A stretch of DNA of 64,000 nt from Antarctobacter albus. GTDB taxonomy: Bacteria; Pseudomonadota; Alphaproteobacteria; Rhodobacterales; Rhodobacteraceae. A program made the translations under genes and the position numbers. The notes below the pieces were generated by a model that made no database searches, was not told where the DNA came from, and worked only from the letters and a program-made list of their open reading frames with translations. The stretch is from assembly GCF_900101505.1 (NCBI RefSeq), contig NZ_FMZI01000005.1:62001-126000 (forward strand). The letters run 5' to 3'. Shown one piece after another: positions 44,498-53,303 of the stretch. Each line of letters starts with the position of its first letter. Positions within the stretch are counted from its first letter, which is position 1.

Positions 44498-44571
44498 TCA
44501 GGACAGCGTCGCGCAGAAACGAATACGTTTGCAAAAATCATCGACACCCTTAAAATGCACCCGCATAGACC

Positions 44572-45894
44572 ATGCTCCTGAACATGAAAGGACAGACTGT
44601 GCCCACCTCGCAACCTCCGGTCGATGGCGTCACCTTGCTCCGTGCGCCAAGGCTTTCATCCGAAAGCGGAACATCGGACATTCAAAACACTGTTTCCGAC
44701 GTATTATCAGACGTTAAAGCGCGCGGCGACGCCGCTGTCGCCGACTTCGCCGCCCGGTTCGACAAGAGCGATCTGACCGCCTTCGAAGTCACCGAGGCAG
44801 AGCGGGAAGAGGCGCTGAAGACCCTCGATTCGCAGACCCGCGCGGATACGGAATTTGCGATTGCAAACGTAACCAAATTTGCCGAGGCACAGCTTGCCAC
44901 GATGCTGCCGCTCGAGGTCGAGATCCGCGACGGCGTACACCTGGGCCACCGGATCATTCCGCTGGAACGGGTGGGGTGTTACGTGCCCGGCGGGCGCTAC
45001 CCGCTGCTTTCGGCGCCGGTGATGACCATCGTCCCGGCCAAGGTGGCCGGCGTGGACGAGATCATCGCCTGCCTGCCGCCCAACGCCCATCCCGCCATGA
45101 TCGCAGGATGCCACCTGTCCGGAGCGGACCGGATCTTTCGCATCGGCGGCGCGCAGGCGATCGCGGCGATGGCGTATGGCACCGAGACGGTCCCGGCGGT
45201 GAACAAGATCGTCGGCCCCGGCAATGCCTTCGTCAACGAAGCCAAGCGCCAGGTCTTTGGCCCCATCGGCATCGACCAGCTGGCCGGCCCGTCCGAGATC
45301 TACACGCTGGCCGACAGCACTGGCGACGCGGCGATGATCGCCACCGATCTGCTGGCGCAGGCCGAACATGACGTGCGCACGCGCGTCGGCCTGATCACCA
45401 CCGATGCGGCTCTGGCCGAGAGGGTCGAGGCCGAAGTGGCCCGACAGCTGGAAGAGCTGGCAACCGCAGACACCGCCCGGCAGGCCTGGGACGACTATGG
45501 TGAGATCGCGGTCTGCGCGGACGAGGCCGCGATGATCGCCTATTCGGATTACATCGCCGCCGAGCACCTGCAGGTCCATACCGCCGATCCAAAGGCGTTT
45601 GCCCTGAAACTGCGCAACTACGGCTCTCTTTTCATTGGCGAAATGGCCAGCGTGGTCTATTCGGACAAATGCTGCGGCACCAACCACACGCTGCCGACGA
45701 TGGCCGCGGGGCGCTACACCGGCGGGCTATGGGTGGGCGCCTATGTCAAGGTAGCGACGCATCAATGGATGGAGCCCGAGGGCGTCCGCCAGGTGGCCCC
45801 GCCCGCCGTCCGCCAGAGCGCAAGCGAGGGCCTGGACGGCCACCGCCGCGCCGCGCAGCTGCGGCTTGACCGACTTCAGGCCAGCAGCGGCTGA
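44572..45894 (+). CDS. Histidinol dehydrogenase family protein (paralogue 1)
   Basis: A 440-residue NAD-dependent enzyme of the HisD family, which oxidises an alcohol to a carboxylate in two steps. Zinc ligands and catalytic residues of HisD are all in place: QAEHD, the EH pair in [20 protein letters not shown], and the late His in [14 protein letters not shown]. Being next to a catabolic operon and away from his genes, it probably acts on another alcohol. I use the ATG at 44572; a GTG at 44599 has a better ribosome site (AAAGGA). Its 3' end overlaps the convergent amidase by 19 nt. Confidence 0.85.
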   Translation: MLLNMKGQTVPTSQPPVDGVTLLRAPRLSSESGTSDIQNTVSDVLSDVKARGDAAVADFAARFDKSDLTAFEVTEAEREEALKTLDSQTRADTEFAIANVTKFAEAQLATMLPLEVEIRDGVHLGHRIIPLERVGCYVPGGRYPLLSAPVMTIVPAKVAGVDEIIACLPPNAHPAMIAGCHLSGADRIFRIGGAQAIAAMAYGTETVPAVNKIVGPGNAFVNEAKRQVFGPIGIDQLAGPSEIYTLADSTGDAAMIATDLLAQAEHDVRTRVGLITTDAALAERVEAEVARQLEELATADTARQAWDDYGEIAVCADEAAMIAYSDYIAAEHLQVHTADPKAFALKLRNYGSLFIGEMASVVYSDKCCGTNHTLPTMAAGRYTGGLWVGAYVKVATHQWMEPEGVRQVAPPAVRQSASEGLDGHRRAAQLRLDRLQASSG

Positions 45895-47222
45895 AGAACA
45901 GAGTGATCGGTCGCCGCCTCGAAGGCGGCGCCGATCCGCAGGATGGTGGCCTCGCCGCCTTTCGGCCCGACGATCTGCAGGCCCAGCGGCAAGTCATCGG
46001 CAAAGCCCATCGGCACCGACAGCGCCGGATGGCCGGTCATGTTGAAAGGGATCGTGCGCATCGCTGTCCAGACGGCTTGGCCCGCCGCGAAGGCGGAAAA
46101 GGGCGGCGCGGGGGCCAGCGTGGTGGGCAGGATCAGCGCGGCGTGTTGTGCGAAGACGGCATCCAGCGCCTCGGTCAGCGGCGCCACACTGGCGCGCGCC
46201 TTGGCAAGCCTCTCCGGGGGCACCAGTTTGCCGCCGCACAGGCTGGCGCGGGCCATGTCGCCGATGGCCTCGGGGTTGGCCTCGACCGTCGCACCATGCG
46301 CCGCCCAGCCTTCGGCAAGCAGGATATCCGAACCCGCCGACTCGACCGGGGCATAGTCTGGCAAAACAACCGGAGTGATCCTTGCGCCGCAAAGGCTGAG
46401 CACCGAGGCCGCGTCATCAAGAAGCGGCAGCAACGCAGGATGCGCCGCATCGTCGATGGCCCAGCCACGGCCATAGGCCAGCGACAGCCCGTCGATGCCC
46501 CCTGCCTGCCAGTCGCCGCCGGTCAGCGCAGCGAAGGCCAGCGCAGCGTCGCCGACGCAGCGCGCAAGCGGACCGACACAGTCGAGCGAGGGGGAGAGCG
46601 GCATCACGCCCTTGCGCGAAACCGCGTCATAGGTGGGTTTCAACCCGACCACGCCGCAATAGGCCGAAGGGCTGCGCACCGATCCGCCGGTGTCCGTCCC
46701 CAGCGCGATACGCACCAGTCCCGCCGCCACAGCCGCCGCAGAGCCTGACGACGAGCCACCGGTGATGTGGTCCCTGCTCCAGGGGTTGACCGGCGGGCGG
46801 CCCAAGGCGGAGCCATCCGGGCCGACGGTCGCCATTTCATAGGTGCCCACGACCCCCAGTGGCACCGCGCCCGCCGCCATTAGCGCCGCGACCGCCGGGG
46901 CGGTTTCGGTGGCGATCCGACCCGCCTGCGCCCGCGATCCCCATCGGATCGGCCAGCCCGCCACGTCGATGATGTCCTTGACCGCAAAGGGAATGCCATG
47001 CATCGGCCCCCGGTCCCTGCCTTCGGCCAGATCCCTGTCCGCCAGTTCTGCCGCCGCCAGCGCCTCGGCCCCGGCGACATGCACAAAGGCGCCAATCGCG
47101 CCGTCGCGCGCGGTGATGCGGTCCAGATGCGCACAGGTCAGCGCCACCGAGGTCAGGCCACCATTGCGCAGTGCGGCGCCGGCCTCGGCAATGCTCAGGT
47201 CACAGGGACTCGACGCAGGCAC
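45876..47222 (-). CDS. Amidase (amidase signature family)
   Basis: A 448-residue amidase signature enzyme that hydrolyses amides via the Ser-Ser-Lys triad. The Lys is in PFAVKDIIDVAGW, and the serines are in GGSSSGSAAAVAAGL and GTDTGGSVRSPSAYCGVVGLKPTY. The substrate is unknown. It is the last gene of the leftward operon that starts at the bicupin; I start at the GTG at 47222, which lies just downstream of the RraA-like stop. Ends with a 19-nt overlap with the HisD-family gene. Confidence 0.87.
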   Translation of the reverse strand: MPASSPCDLSIAEAGAALRNGGLTSVALTCAHLDRITARDGAIGAFVHVAGAEALAAAELADRDLAEGRDRGPMHGIPFAVKDIIDVAGWPIRWGSRAQAGRIATETAPAVAALMAAGAVPLGVVGTYEMATVGPDGSALGRPPVNPWSRDHITGGSSSGSAAAVAAGLVRIALGTDTGGSVRSPSAYCGVVGLKPTYDAVSRKGVMPLSPSLDCVGPLARCVGDAALAFAALTGGDWQAGGIDGLSLAYGRGWAIDDAAHPALLPLLDDAASVLSLCGARITPVVLPDYAPVESAGSDILLAEGWAAHGATVEANPEAIGDMARASLCGGKLVPPERLAKARASVAPLTEALDAVFAQHAALILPTTLAPAPPFSAFAAGQAVWTAMRTIPFNMTGHPALSVPMGFADDLPLGLQIVGPKGGEATILRIGAAFEAATDHSVLQPLLA

Positions 47223-47223
47223 G

Positions 47224-47919
47224 TCAGGTCCGCGCTTTCTCGAAGGCGGCCCAGGCCGCCTCGAACTTGGCGAAATCGAACCCCTCTTCGCGCGCGGGGC
47301 CAAGAACAAGATGTTCCGTATTCTGCATCTTTTCAATCGCCGCGCCGATCCGGGTGACGATATCCGCAGGGATCACCAGCGCACCGTGCCGGTCCGCATG
47401 GACCAGATCGCCGGGGTTCACCGTCAGGCCGAAGATCTCGACCGGGGTATCCAGCTCGGTCACATGCACGAATCCGTGGCTTGGCCCGACAGAGCCCGCC
47501 ACCACCGGGAAACCCGGCGCCAGGTCGCCCAGGTCGCGCATCACCCCGTTGGTCAGCGCCCCGGACATGCCAAAGCCCTTGTGAACCGTCGTGTTGACCT
47601 CGCCCCAATAGGCCCCGATGCAGTTCGGGAAATCCACGTCCTCGACCACCGCGACAGAGGGCTTCGGTCCCTCGGCCATCGCCTTGTAATAGGCCATCCG
47701 GCGCGCGCGGATCACGTCCGCCGGTTCCTCTGGCGGGGCGAGGGCGGAAATCTTTGCGGTCACCGCGTAGCCCACCATCGCGCCGCCCTCTGGGTCCGAG
47801 CACAGCATCGTGCCACGCGTGAACCCGTTGAAGCCGCGCTTACCCTGGGCCACCTCGATGGCGTTGCAGACGGTGGGGGTGTCGACGCTGCGCAGAAGCG
47901 CCAGAAGGGTGTCATCCAT
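47224..47919 (-). CDS. RraA-like aldolase/decarboxylase family protein
   Basis: A 231-residue member of the RraA/HMG aldolase family (RibA/DlpA-like). The active-site region is NTTVHKGFGMSGALTNGVMRDLGDLAPGFPVV, with the conserved Arg-Asp; DLVHADRHGALVIP gives the second block. The usual DG before R is NG here. In catabolic operons these enzymes are typically 4-hydroxy-4-methyl-2-oxoglutarate/4-carboxy-4-hydroxy-2-oxoadipate aldolases or oxaloacetate decarboxylases, not ribonuclease regulators. Start is ATG 47919 with GGAGAAAT upstream; it overlaps the hydrolase stop by 8 nt. Confidence 0.85.
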   Translation of the reverse strand: MDDTLLALLRSVDTPTVCNAIEVAQGKRGFNGFTRGTMLCSDPEGGAMVGYAVTAKISALAPPEEPADVIRARRMAYYKAMAEGPKPSVAVVEDVDFPNCIGAYWGEVNTTVHKGFGMSGALTNGVMRDLGDLAPGFPVVAGSVGPSHGFVHVTELDTPVEIFGLTVNPGDLVHADRHGALVIPADIVTRIGAAIEKMQNTEHLVLGPAREEGFDFAKFEAAWAAFEKART

Positions 47920-48613
47920 CACATTTCTCCAGCCAGGCCGCCAGGGCGGCATTGGTTTCATCGGGTCTTTCCAGGGTGGGCAGGTGCCCGGCATTCTCGA
48001 TCACGCGCAGGGTGCTGCCGGGGATCAATTCCTGCATCAACTCGTGCCGCGCCACGGGGCACAGCGCATCGTCGCGTCCACAGAGCACCAGAGCCGGGCC
48101 AATGTAGGCGCGCAGCACCTCCTGTTGGTCCGGACGATCCGCCAAGGCCCGCGACTGGTTGAGAAAGACCTCGGGCCCCAGTGACAGCGCCATCTCCATG
48201 CAGAGATCGAGGATCTCGGGCCGGCGTGGGCCTTCGGTCAAGTAATTCGGTTTCATCTCGTCGCGCATCACCGCGTCGAGGTGCCCGGCCCGCACCTTGT
48301 CCATCTGCGGAACGCGACGGGCGCGCACCTCGTCCAGCTCCGCCTTGGGATTGGTGTCGAGCAGAGCAAGGCCCGCCACACGGTCGGGCGCCTGCCGCAG
48401 CACCTCCATCGCAACGATGCCCCCCATGCTGAGCCCCGCCAGCGCAAAGCGCGGCGGGGCATGGGTCAGCACCTCTGCCGCCAGTGCCTGCATCGTGTCA
48501 TGCGCGCCGATCGGCGCACAATGAACCGCTCGGTTGCCGGACAACGCGGCGATCTGCGGCGCAAAGAGCCGTGCATCACACATCATGCCCGGCAGCAGGA
48601 CAAGCGGGGTCAT
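47912..48613 (-). CDS. Alpha/beta hydrolase
   Basis: A 233-residue alpha/beta hydrolase. The nucleophile elbow is AGLSMGGIVAME, the acid is in CGRDDALCP and the base is the His in ENAGHLPTLERPDET. The oxyanion-side LLPGMMCDARLF is close to the N-terminus. Substrate unknown. Start ATG at 48613 overlaps the MetE-like stop as ATGA (48610-48613). Confidence 0.88.
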   Translation of the reverse strand: MTPLVLLPGMMCDARLFAPQIAALSGNRAVHCAPIGAHDTMQALAAEVLTHAPPRFALAGLSMGGIVAMEVLRQAPDRVAGLALLDTNPKAELDEVRARRVPQMDKVRAGHLDAVMRDEMKPNYLTEGPRRPEILDLCMEMALSLGPEVFLNQSRALADRPDQQEVLRAYIGPALVLCGRDDALCPVARHELMQELIPGSTLRVIENAGHLPTLERPDETNAALAAWLEKCDG

Positions 48614-49731
48614 GAGACGCGCTTTGCCCCCTCGGCCAGCGCCGAGAGCTTGGCATAGGCGATGTCGGGATCCACCGCGCCGAAGCCAGCGAAGGTGCCA
48701 AAGCCGCAATCGGACCCGGCGATCACACGGTCGGCGCCGACGATATCGACAAATCGCTGGATGCGCTGCGCCACCAGGTCGGGGTGCTCGACGAAGTTGG
48801 TGGTCGTATCCACCACCCCGGGCACAAGAACCTTGCCTTCGGGAATGTCGCCCTTGCGGTCGCGGAACACGGTCCATTCATGGCCGTGGCGTGGGTTCGA
48901 GGTCTCGAACAGGACGTATCGCGCCTTGGCCGACATCAGCGTGTCGAACATCTGCGCCATCGGAATGTCGCAGACATGCGGCCCCTCGTAGTTGCCCCAG
49001 CAGATATGGATGCGCACCTTCTCCTCGGGCACATCGGCCAGCGCGTGGTTCAGCGCCTCGACATGGGCGGCAGCCACCTTGACGAATTCCGCATCGCTGA
49101 GATCGGTGAACAGCATGTGCCGCGACAGGGCCAGGTCCGGGCAATCCAGTTGCAGGTCGAGGCCCGAGGCGACAATCGTCTCGTATTCCGCCTTCATCGC
49201 ATCGGCGAGCGCGGCCAGGTAGGCCTCGCGCGACTTGTAATAGTCGTTCTGAAGGAACAAGGAGATCACCCCGGGCGAGGCCGCGTTCATGAACCCCCGC
49301 TCGACCCCATGCGCAGCCATCGCGGCCTGAAGGTTGGCGATGTCCTTTTCCAGCTCGCCCTGGCCTTTCGATTTCACCTCTCCGACGCACATCGGGCGGG
49401 CGTATTGCGGTGTGCCGCCGTCGTCGGCGATGCGCTTGAGGAATGAGGGAAACAGTTTCAGGTCGGCGGGCGCGTTGCGCGGGCTGTCGCCGTCAAAGCC
49501 GGTGTAGCGGTCCTTGACGTAGGTCGCGTAGCTGATCTTCGACGTCTCGCCGTCCGAGACGATGTCGATCCCTGCCTCGGCCTGCTTGCGCACGGTGTCC
49601 AGAACCGCCTCGGTCATGGCGGCATCGAAGGCCCCGGCGTCGTAGTCCTGCCCGTTTTCCCTGGCAAAGATGTAATCCACGACCTTTTGAGTGCGCGGCA
49701 GTGACCCGACATGCGTGGTAAGAATGCTCAT
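48610..49731 (-). CDS. Cobalamin-independent methionine synthase (MetE) family protein
   Basis: A 373-residue homologue of the C-terminal, zinc-binding half of MetE. The His-Cys zinc pair is in HICWGNYEGPH and a later Cys in GSDCGFGTF. The N-terminus SILTTHVGSLPRTQKVVDYIF and VSDGETSKISYATYV also match. It lacks the N-terminal MetE half, so methionine synthesis is unlikely; related proteins act as alkyl- or epoxide-transfer enzymes, or as stand-alone methyltransferases. Substrate cannot be told here. Start ATG at 49731; overlaps the upstream membrane protein by 4 nt. Confidence 0.8.
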   Translation of the reverse strand: MSILTTHVGSLPRTQKVVDYIFARENGQDYDAGAFDAAMTEAVLDTVRKQAEAGIDIVSDGETSKISYATYVKDRYTGFDGDSPRNAPADLKLFPSFLKRIADDGGTPQYARPMCVGEVKSKGQGELEKDIANLQAAMAAHGVERGFMNAASPGVISLFLQNDYYKSREAYLAALADAMKAEYETIVASGLDLQLDCPDLALSRHMLFTDLSDAEFVKVAAAHVEALNHALADVPEEKVRIHICWGNYEGPHVCDIPMAQMFDTLMSAKARYVLFETSNPRHGHEWTVFRDRKGDIPEGKVLVPGVVDTTTNFVEHPDLVAQRIQRFVDIVGADRVIAGSDCGFGTFAGFGAVDPDIAYAKLSALAEGAKRVS

Positions 49732-50174
49732 GGTTTCAGTTCCTTGTTCAAAGGCACGGCTTGCAGCACCGGCCAGCTTTCCCGGGTCATGCCACCGTCG
49801 ACGCGCACGCGCTGCGGCAGACCGTCGGCACCCAGCCAGACCCAACCCCGGCGCAGGACGCCGTACATGTCCATGTCCTCGCGCCGCGGCGCCCGATCGA
49901 GCGAGACGGACCAGGCAGCCCGCCGGTAGGTATCGATCTGGGCATAGGTGCCCGGCGGTCCGATCCCATCACCCGGTTCAAAGGTGAAAGTGATCCTTGC
50001 CTGCTCTCCGCCCTTGCGCGATTTTTCCGGGTCGCGCAGATCGCGCCAGAGAAGCCCGCCGCTGACCAGGGCGATGGCCAGCCCGAGAAGCGCATCCCGG
50101 ACACGACCGGACAGAATGTCCGACACCGCCCAGGACAGCCCCACAAACAGGACAAAGGCAAAGACCACCCGCAT
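49728..50174 (-). CDS. Hypothetical membrane protein
   Basis: A 148-residue protein with two closely spaced N-terminal hydrophobic segments (about residues 2-20 and 26-44) and a soluble remainder (EQARITFTFEPGDGIGPPG, then SVSLDRAPRREDMDMYG). I do not recognise it. It lies between bicupin and MetE-like genes with a 6-nt gap and a 4-nt overlap, so it is embedded in the operon though its composition says nothing about catabolism. Confidence 0.6.
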   Translation of the reverse strand: MRVVFAFVLFVGLSWAVSDILSGRVRDALLGLAIALVSGGLLWRDLRDPEKSRKGGEQARITFTFEPGDGIGPPGTYAQIDTYRRAAWSVSLDRAPRREDMDMYGVLRRGWVWLGADGLPQRVRVDGGMTRESWPVLQAVPLNKELKP

Positions 50175-50180
50175 CGACGG

Positions 50181-51146
50181 TCAGCCCTGCCAGGTCTGGC
50201 CCGCAGGATCGTCGGTGGCGATCACATGGTACATCGCGGCCTCTCCGGTCATCGAGGGCACCGCCGAATGGGCCAGGTTTTCCGGTACGCTCATGGTGTC
50301 ACCGGGTGCCAGGATCGCGCTGCCGCCCTCCCAGTCGACCCGCCAGTGCCCCTTGACCGGCATCAGGACGGAAGGCTTGTCATGGGCGTGTTTTTCCTCT
50401 GTCGCGTTGGCGCGGGTCAGGAAATCGACCTCGAACCCCGGCTTGTCGCGGATGATGCCGGTTTCGCCGATGACCTTGACCGCACCGTCATTGGCCAGCG
50501 CCACCATGTCGAGATAACGCCGGACGTAGCCGCCGATCACATCCGACGTCGTCGGACAATCGACCTTGGCCAGTTCTTCCTTGGTCAGCAGCGGCATGGG
50601 GTTCACGCCCTCGGGCAGGCTCTCGCCCTTCTTGCTGTCGTACAGCTTGCCGTTCTCGCCCAGGATCAGCCCGTGATCCTTGGCGTCCTCGATCACATGC
50701 GGCGCCCAGATCACGCCACCACCGGCATCGTCGCCGCCGAGGATCGCCATGATCATCCCGTAATCGGTACCGATGTTCTCGAACCCGCGGAAGATGTTGG
50801 TCGGAATGTTGAAGATATCCCCCTCTTCGAGGATCACCTCGCCCGCGTCGCCCTTTTCGCCCCAGAAGAAGCGCCAGCGCCCGGAGAGGATGAAGAACAC
50901 CTCTGCCGTGCGGTGGTTGTGCATCGAGTTGCGGCACTTCGGCGGCTGCCCCGCCGCACCGATGTTGAACCCGTGCGGAATGGTGATGTGCACGTGCTGA
51001 TCCGGCGACTCGGACACGCCGCCGCCGATGATGGTAAAGTTCTCCTTCTGGTTCGAACCCGGTGTATGGGCGTCGATGAAGGCGGTCTTGCAGGGCTGCA
51101 ACTCGCCGTAGCGGACGATGCGGGCGTTCATGTCTTGCGGTGTCAT
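50181..51146 (-). CDS. Bicupin protein, candidate dioxygenase or isomerase
   Basis: A 321-residue protein with two cupin domains. The first is SMHNHRTAEVFFILSGRWRFFWGEKGD with metal ligands in MHNHRTAE; the second is EKHAHDKPSVLMPVKGHWRVDWEGGSAIL with HAHD. The bicupin layout resembles ring-cleaving dioxygenases (gentisate type), but I cannot assign a substrate; the N-terminal VRYGELQPCKTAFIDAHTPGS is unlike gentisate dioxygenase. First gene of the leftward operon; start ATG 51146. Confidence 0.75.
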   Translation of the reverse strand: MTPQDMNARIVRYGELQPCKTAFIDAHTPGSNQKENFTIIGGGVSESPDQHVHITIPHGFNIGAAGQPPKCRNSMHNHRTAEVFFILSGRWRFFWGEKGDAGEVILEEGDIFNIPTNIFRGFENIGTDYGMIMAILGGDDAGGGVIWAPHVIEDAKDHGLILGENGKLYDSKKGESLPEGVNPMPLLTKEELAKVDCPTTSDVIGGYVRRYLDMVALANDGAVKVIGETGIIRDKPGFEVDFLTRANATEEKHAHDKPSVLMPVKGHWRVDWEGGSAILAPGDTMSVPENLAHSAVPSMTGEAAMYHVIATDDPAGQTWQG

Positions 51147-51190
51147 GTGGGTCTTTCTCTGGTTGCCACGCGCTGTCCGGCGGGGCGGGT

Positions 51191-51216
51191 TGAACAAATC
51201 TAGTGAGACATGTTCA
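51191..51216. promoter_or_regulatory. Inverted repeat upstream of the bicupin operon
   Basis: TGAACA (51191-51196) and TGTTCA (51211-51216) form an inverted repeat with a 14-nt spacer, centre to centre 20 bp. It lies in the 160-nt gap between the bicupin start and the first NTF2-fold gene. It could be an operator for either of the neighbouring units. Confidence 0.35.
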
Positions 51217-51306
51217 GCGCCCCGGGCGGGCGATTGTTCAGCCGCCGCGCACGACGGCTGGCGAGGAACCCGTGCAGGGGCCGCAATTGTCGCGCAAGTG
51301 CGATCA

Positions 51307-52284
51307 TCAGACCTGCCCCTGATGCAGCAGGATCTGTTTCCAGATGGCGACCTCGTCGATCAGGGTGAATTCCCGGCGCAGGCCCCATTCGCCCCATTCG
51401 GCATGGGTGACGCCCATCACGTGCACCTCGGCCCCGGTGGGCGCCCCGAAAAATCCGTTTCCAGAATGCTTGCCGGTCAGCGACCAGCGCACCGCGGCGC
51501 GGTTGGGCGTTCCGGGGTCCGACCGGCCGATCTGGTGATGGATCTCGAATGTCGCGGTCGGAAAGGACGACCGCAGGCGCATCCAGTCCGTCTCGGCAAA
51601 GTCATAGGACCAGCCTCCGCGCGCGCCCCAATGTTCGGTGCGCACCGCACGGTCGTATTCCTGCCGGATGACGGTGAAATCCTTGTCCATCATCCGTGTC
51701 AGGATATCGGACAGCCGGGCGCCCCATTCGTTGTCATTGCCACGCCCGGTATAGGGGCCCTGGACATCGTGGCCGGGATGAAAGGGACGCTGGCAGGCAT
51801 CGGGTCCGCCCTCGGCCTGGATCTGGTGGCGCGCGTAGTCCGCCGGCTCCCAGCCAAGCTGGCGCGCTATGCCGCCCACGTCGCGGATCAGCCATTCATC
51901 GTCGATCACGTCCCCCTTGGCGGCACAATCGGCAATAGCGCGGATGGTAAAGCTGCGCCCCGTGGGCGCGCCAAAGGCCCCGTGGCCGGTATGTGTGCCC
52001 GAGGTCACCAGCCGGTGCGAGGACAGGTAACGCCCCTCTTCCGGCCCTTCGGACCAGATCACGTCCTCGCCCAGCAACTGCCGGTCGGGGAACTCGGCCA
52101 GGGTCGCCAGCGTGCCGTCGATCACGCCAGCATTGCCCGTCACAAGGCCCGAGGGAAAGCGCATGGGGATGTCGCGGCCATAGTAATGGTGCAGCGTGGC
52201 CAGCCCGCGGTCTTCCCAGATCTCCTTGGTGATTTTCAGGATGTAATCGGGAAGGTCGCTGAACTTGTCGGAAAACCCCTTCAT
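51307..52284 (-). CDS. Double NTF2/SnoaL-fold protein A
   Basis: A 325-residue protein that reads as two NTF2/SnoaL-like domains. Domain 1 ends in GAFGAPTGRSFTIRAIADC (PTGR at about 107-110), domain 2 in GFFGAPTGAEVHVMGVTHA (PTGA at about 282-285); each is preceded by SHRLVTSGTHTG or WSLTGKHSGNG. A DEWLIRD loop follows domain 1. SnoaL-fold proteins are isomerases, dehydratases, hydrolases or binding proteins. Paralogue of the next gene, with which it overlaps (ATGA). The last gene of the leftward catabolic unit. Confidence 0.8.
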   Translation of the reverse strand: MKGFSDKFSDLPDYILKITKEIWEDRGLATLHHYYGRDIPMRFPSGLVTGNAGVIDGTLATLAEFPDRQLLGEDVIWSEGPEEGRYLSSHRLVTSGTHTGHGAFGAPTGRSFTIRAIADCAAKGDVIDDEWLIRDVGGIARQLGWEPADYARHQIQAEGGPDACQRPFHPGHDVQGPYTGRGNDNEWGARLSDILTRMMDKDFTVIRQEYDRAVRTEHWGARGGWSYDFAETDWMRLRSSFPTATFEIHHQIGRSDPGTPNRAAVRWSLTGKHSGNGFFGAPTGAEVHVMGVTHAEWGEWGLRREFTLIDEVAIWKQILLHQGQV

Positions 52285-53303
52285 TCATGTGCTCCGGTCT
52301 GCAAGAGGATCTGTTTCCAGATCGCGGTTTCGTCAATCAGGGTGAATTCGCGGCGGATCGTCGGTTCGCCCCATGTGCCGCTGCCCGCGTAGGGCCCGAA
52401 GTCCGCGTGACTGATGCCCATGATGTAGACCTCGGCCCCCGTGGGCCGGCCAAAGCGGCCCCAGCCGGAGTGTCTGCCGTGCAGGCTCCACCTGACGGCG
52501 GCGCGCGGCGGCATCAGCGGGTCTTGGCGGCCCACCACATGTTCGATCTTGAACGTGGCCGTCGGAAAAGCGGCCCGCAGCCCCATCCAGAACCGATCCG
52601 CATCGGCCCAGCCCAGGCCGTCCTGGCCGCCGGGGTAGTGCAGGTTCACGCCACGATCGTAGGCGCGCGGGATCACGTTCATGTCCGCAGCCATGATCGC
52701 CGAGATCACGTCGGCGTAGCGTTGGCCCCATTCATTCTGGTTGCCCTTCCGGTCATAGGGGCCGGCCACATCCGTCGCCGGGGTCATCGGCGGAACGCAG
52801 GTCTCCGGGCCGCCCTCTCGCGCGATCAGGTCTCGGGTCCAGTCGACCACGTCGAACCCCACCTGGGCCACGATGGCGGATTGGTCCCGCACCAGCCATT
52901 CGTCATAGACCGCGTCGTCGCGGATCGCGCAATCGGCCAGGATGCGATAGGTCACCCGCCGCCCCGTGGGCGTGCCGTACATGCCGGGATGGCTGTGGGT
53001 GGCGGTGCAGATCAGCCGGTGAGACGACAGGAAGGCATCCGATGTTTCCGTCGCCCCCTCGGAATCCTCGCACCAGATCACATCCTCACCCAGCAATTCC
53101 CGGTCGGGGAATTCAGCCAGCGTCGCCATTGTCGCCGCAATGACGTTGGAATTGTCCACAACGACAGAGGCCGGAGAACGAACGATCAACCCCGGCGCAT
53201 AGCGATGCCGCAGCGAGCCGATCTCTCGATCCTCCCAGATTTCCTTGGTGATGCCGATGATGAAATGCGGTACATCCTGCCACTTGGGATCAAATCCGCG
53301 CAT
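52281..53303 (-). CDS. Double NTF2/SnoaL-fold protein B
   Basis: A 340-residue paralogue of the previous gene: both begin M-GF-------P--I--ITKEIWEDR, both contain AEFPDR-LLGEDVIW, and both have two PTG motifs (GTPTGRRVTYRILADC and GRPTGAEVYIMGISHA). The C-terminal REFTLIDETAIWKQILL is nearly identical to that of paralogue A. The start ATG follows the LacI stop immediately (TGAATG). Substrate unknown. Confidence 0.8.
   Translation of the reverse strand: MRGFDPKWQDVPHFIIGITKEIWEDREIGSLRHRYAPGLIVRSPASVVVDNSNVIAATMATLAEFPDRELLGEDVIWCEDSEGATETSDAFLSSHRLICTATHSHPGMYGTPTGRRVTYRILADCAIRDDAVYDEWLVRDQSAIVAQVGFDVVDWTRDLIAREGGPETCVPPMTPATDVAGPYDRKGNQNEWGQRYADVISAIMAADMNVIPRAYDRGVNLHYPGGQDGLGWADADRFWMGLRAAFPTATFKIEHVVGRQDPLMPPRAAVRWSLHGRHSGWGRFGRPTGAEVYIMGISHADFGPYAGSGTWGEPTIRREFTLIDETAIWKQILLQTGAHE

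Noticed and set aside
44572-45894. Assignment of the first HisD-family gene to histidine biosynthesis
   Set aside because: No other his gene is near it except hisN 17 kb away, and it sits between catabolic units; the biosynthetic gene is probably elsewhere. It cannot be excluded without the genome.
47224-47919. Regulator of ribonuclease activity A (RraA) by name
   Set aside because: Family members in catabolic operons are aldolases or decarboxylases; nothing here points to RNase E control.
51307-53303. Polyketide cyclase function for the SnoaL-like genes
   Set aside because: No polyketide synthase, acyl carrier protein or methyl ester genes are present; the ABC transporter and dehydrogenases point to catabolism.
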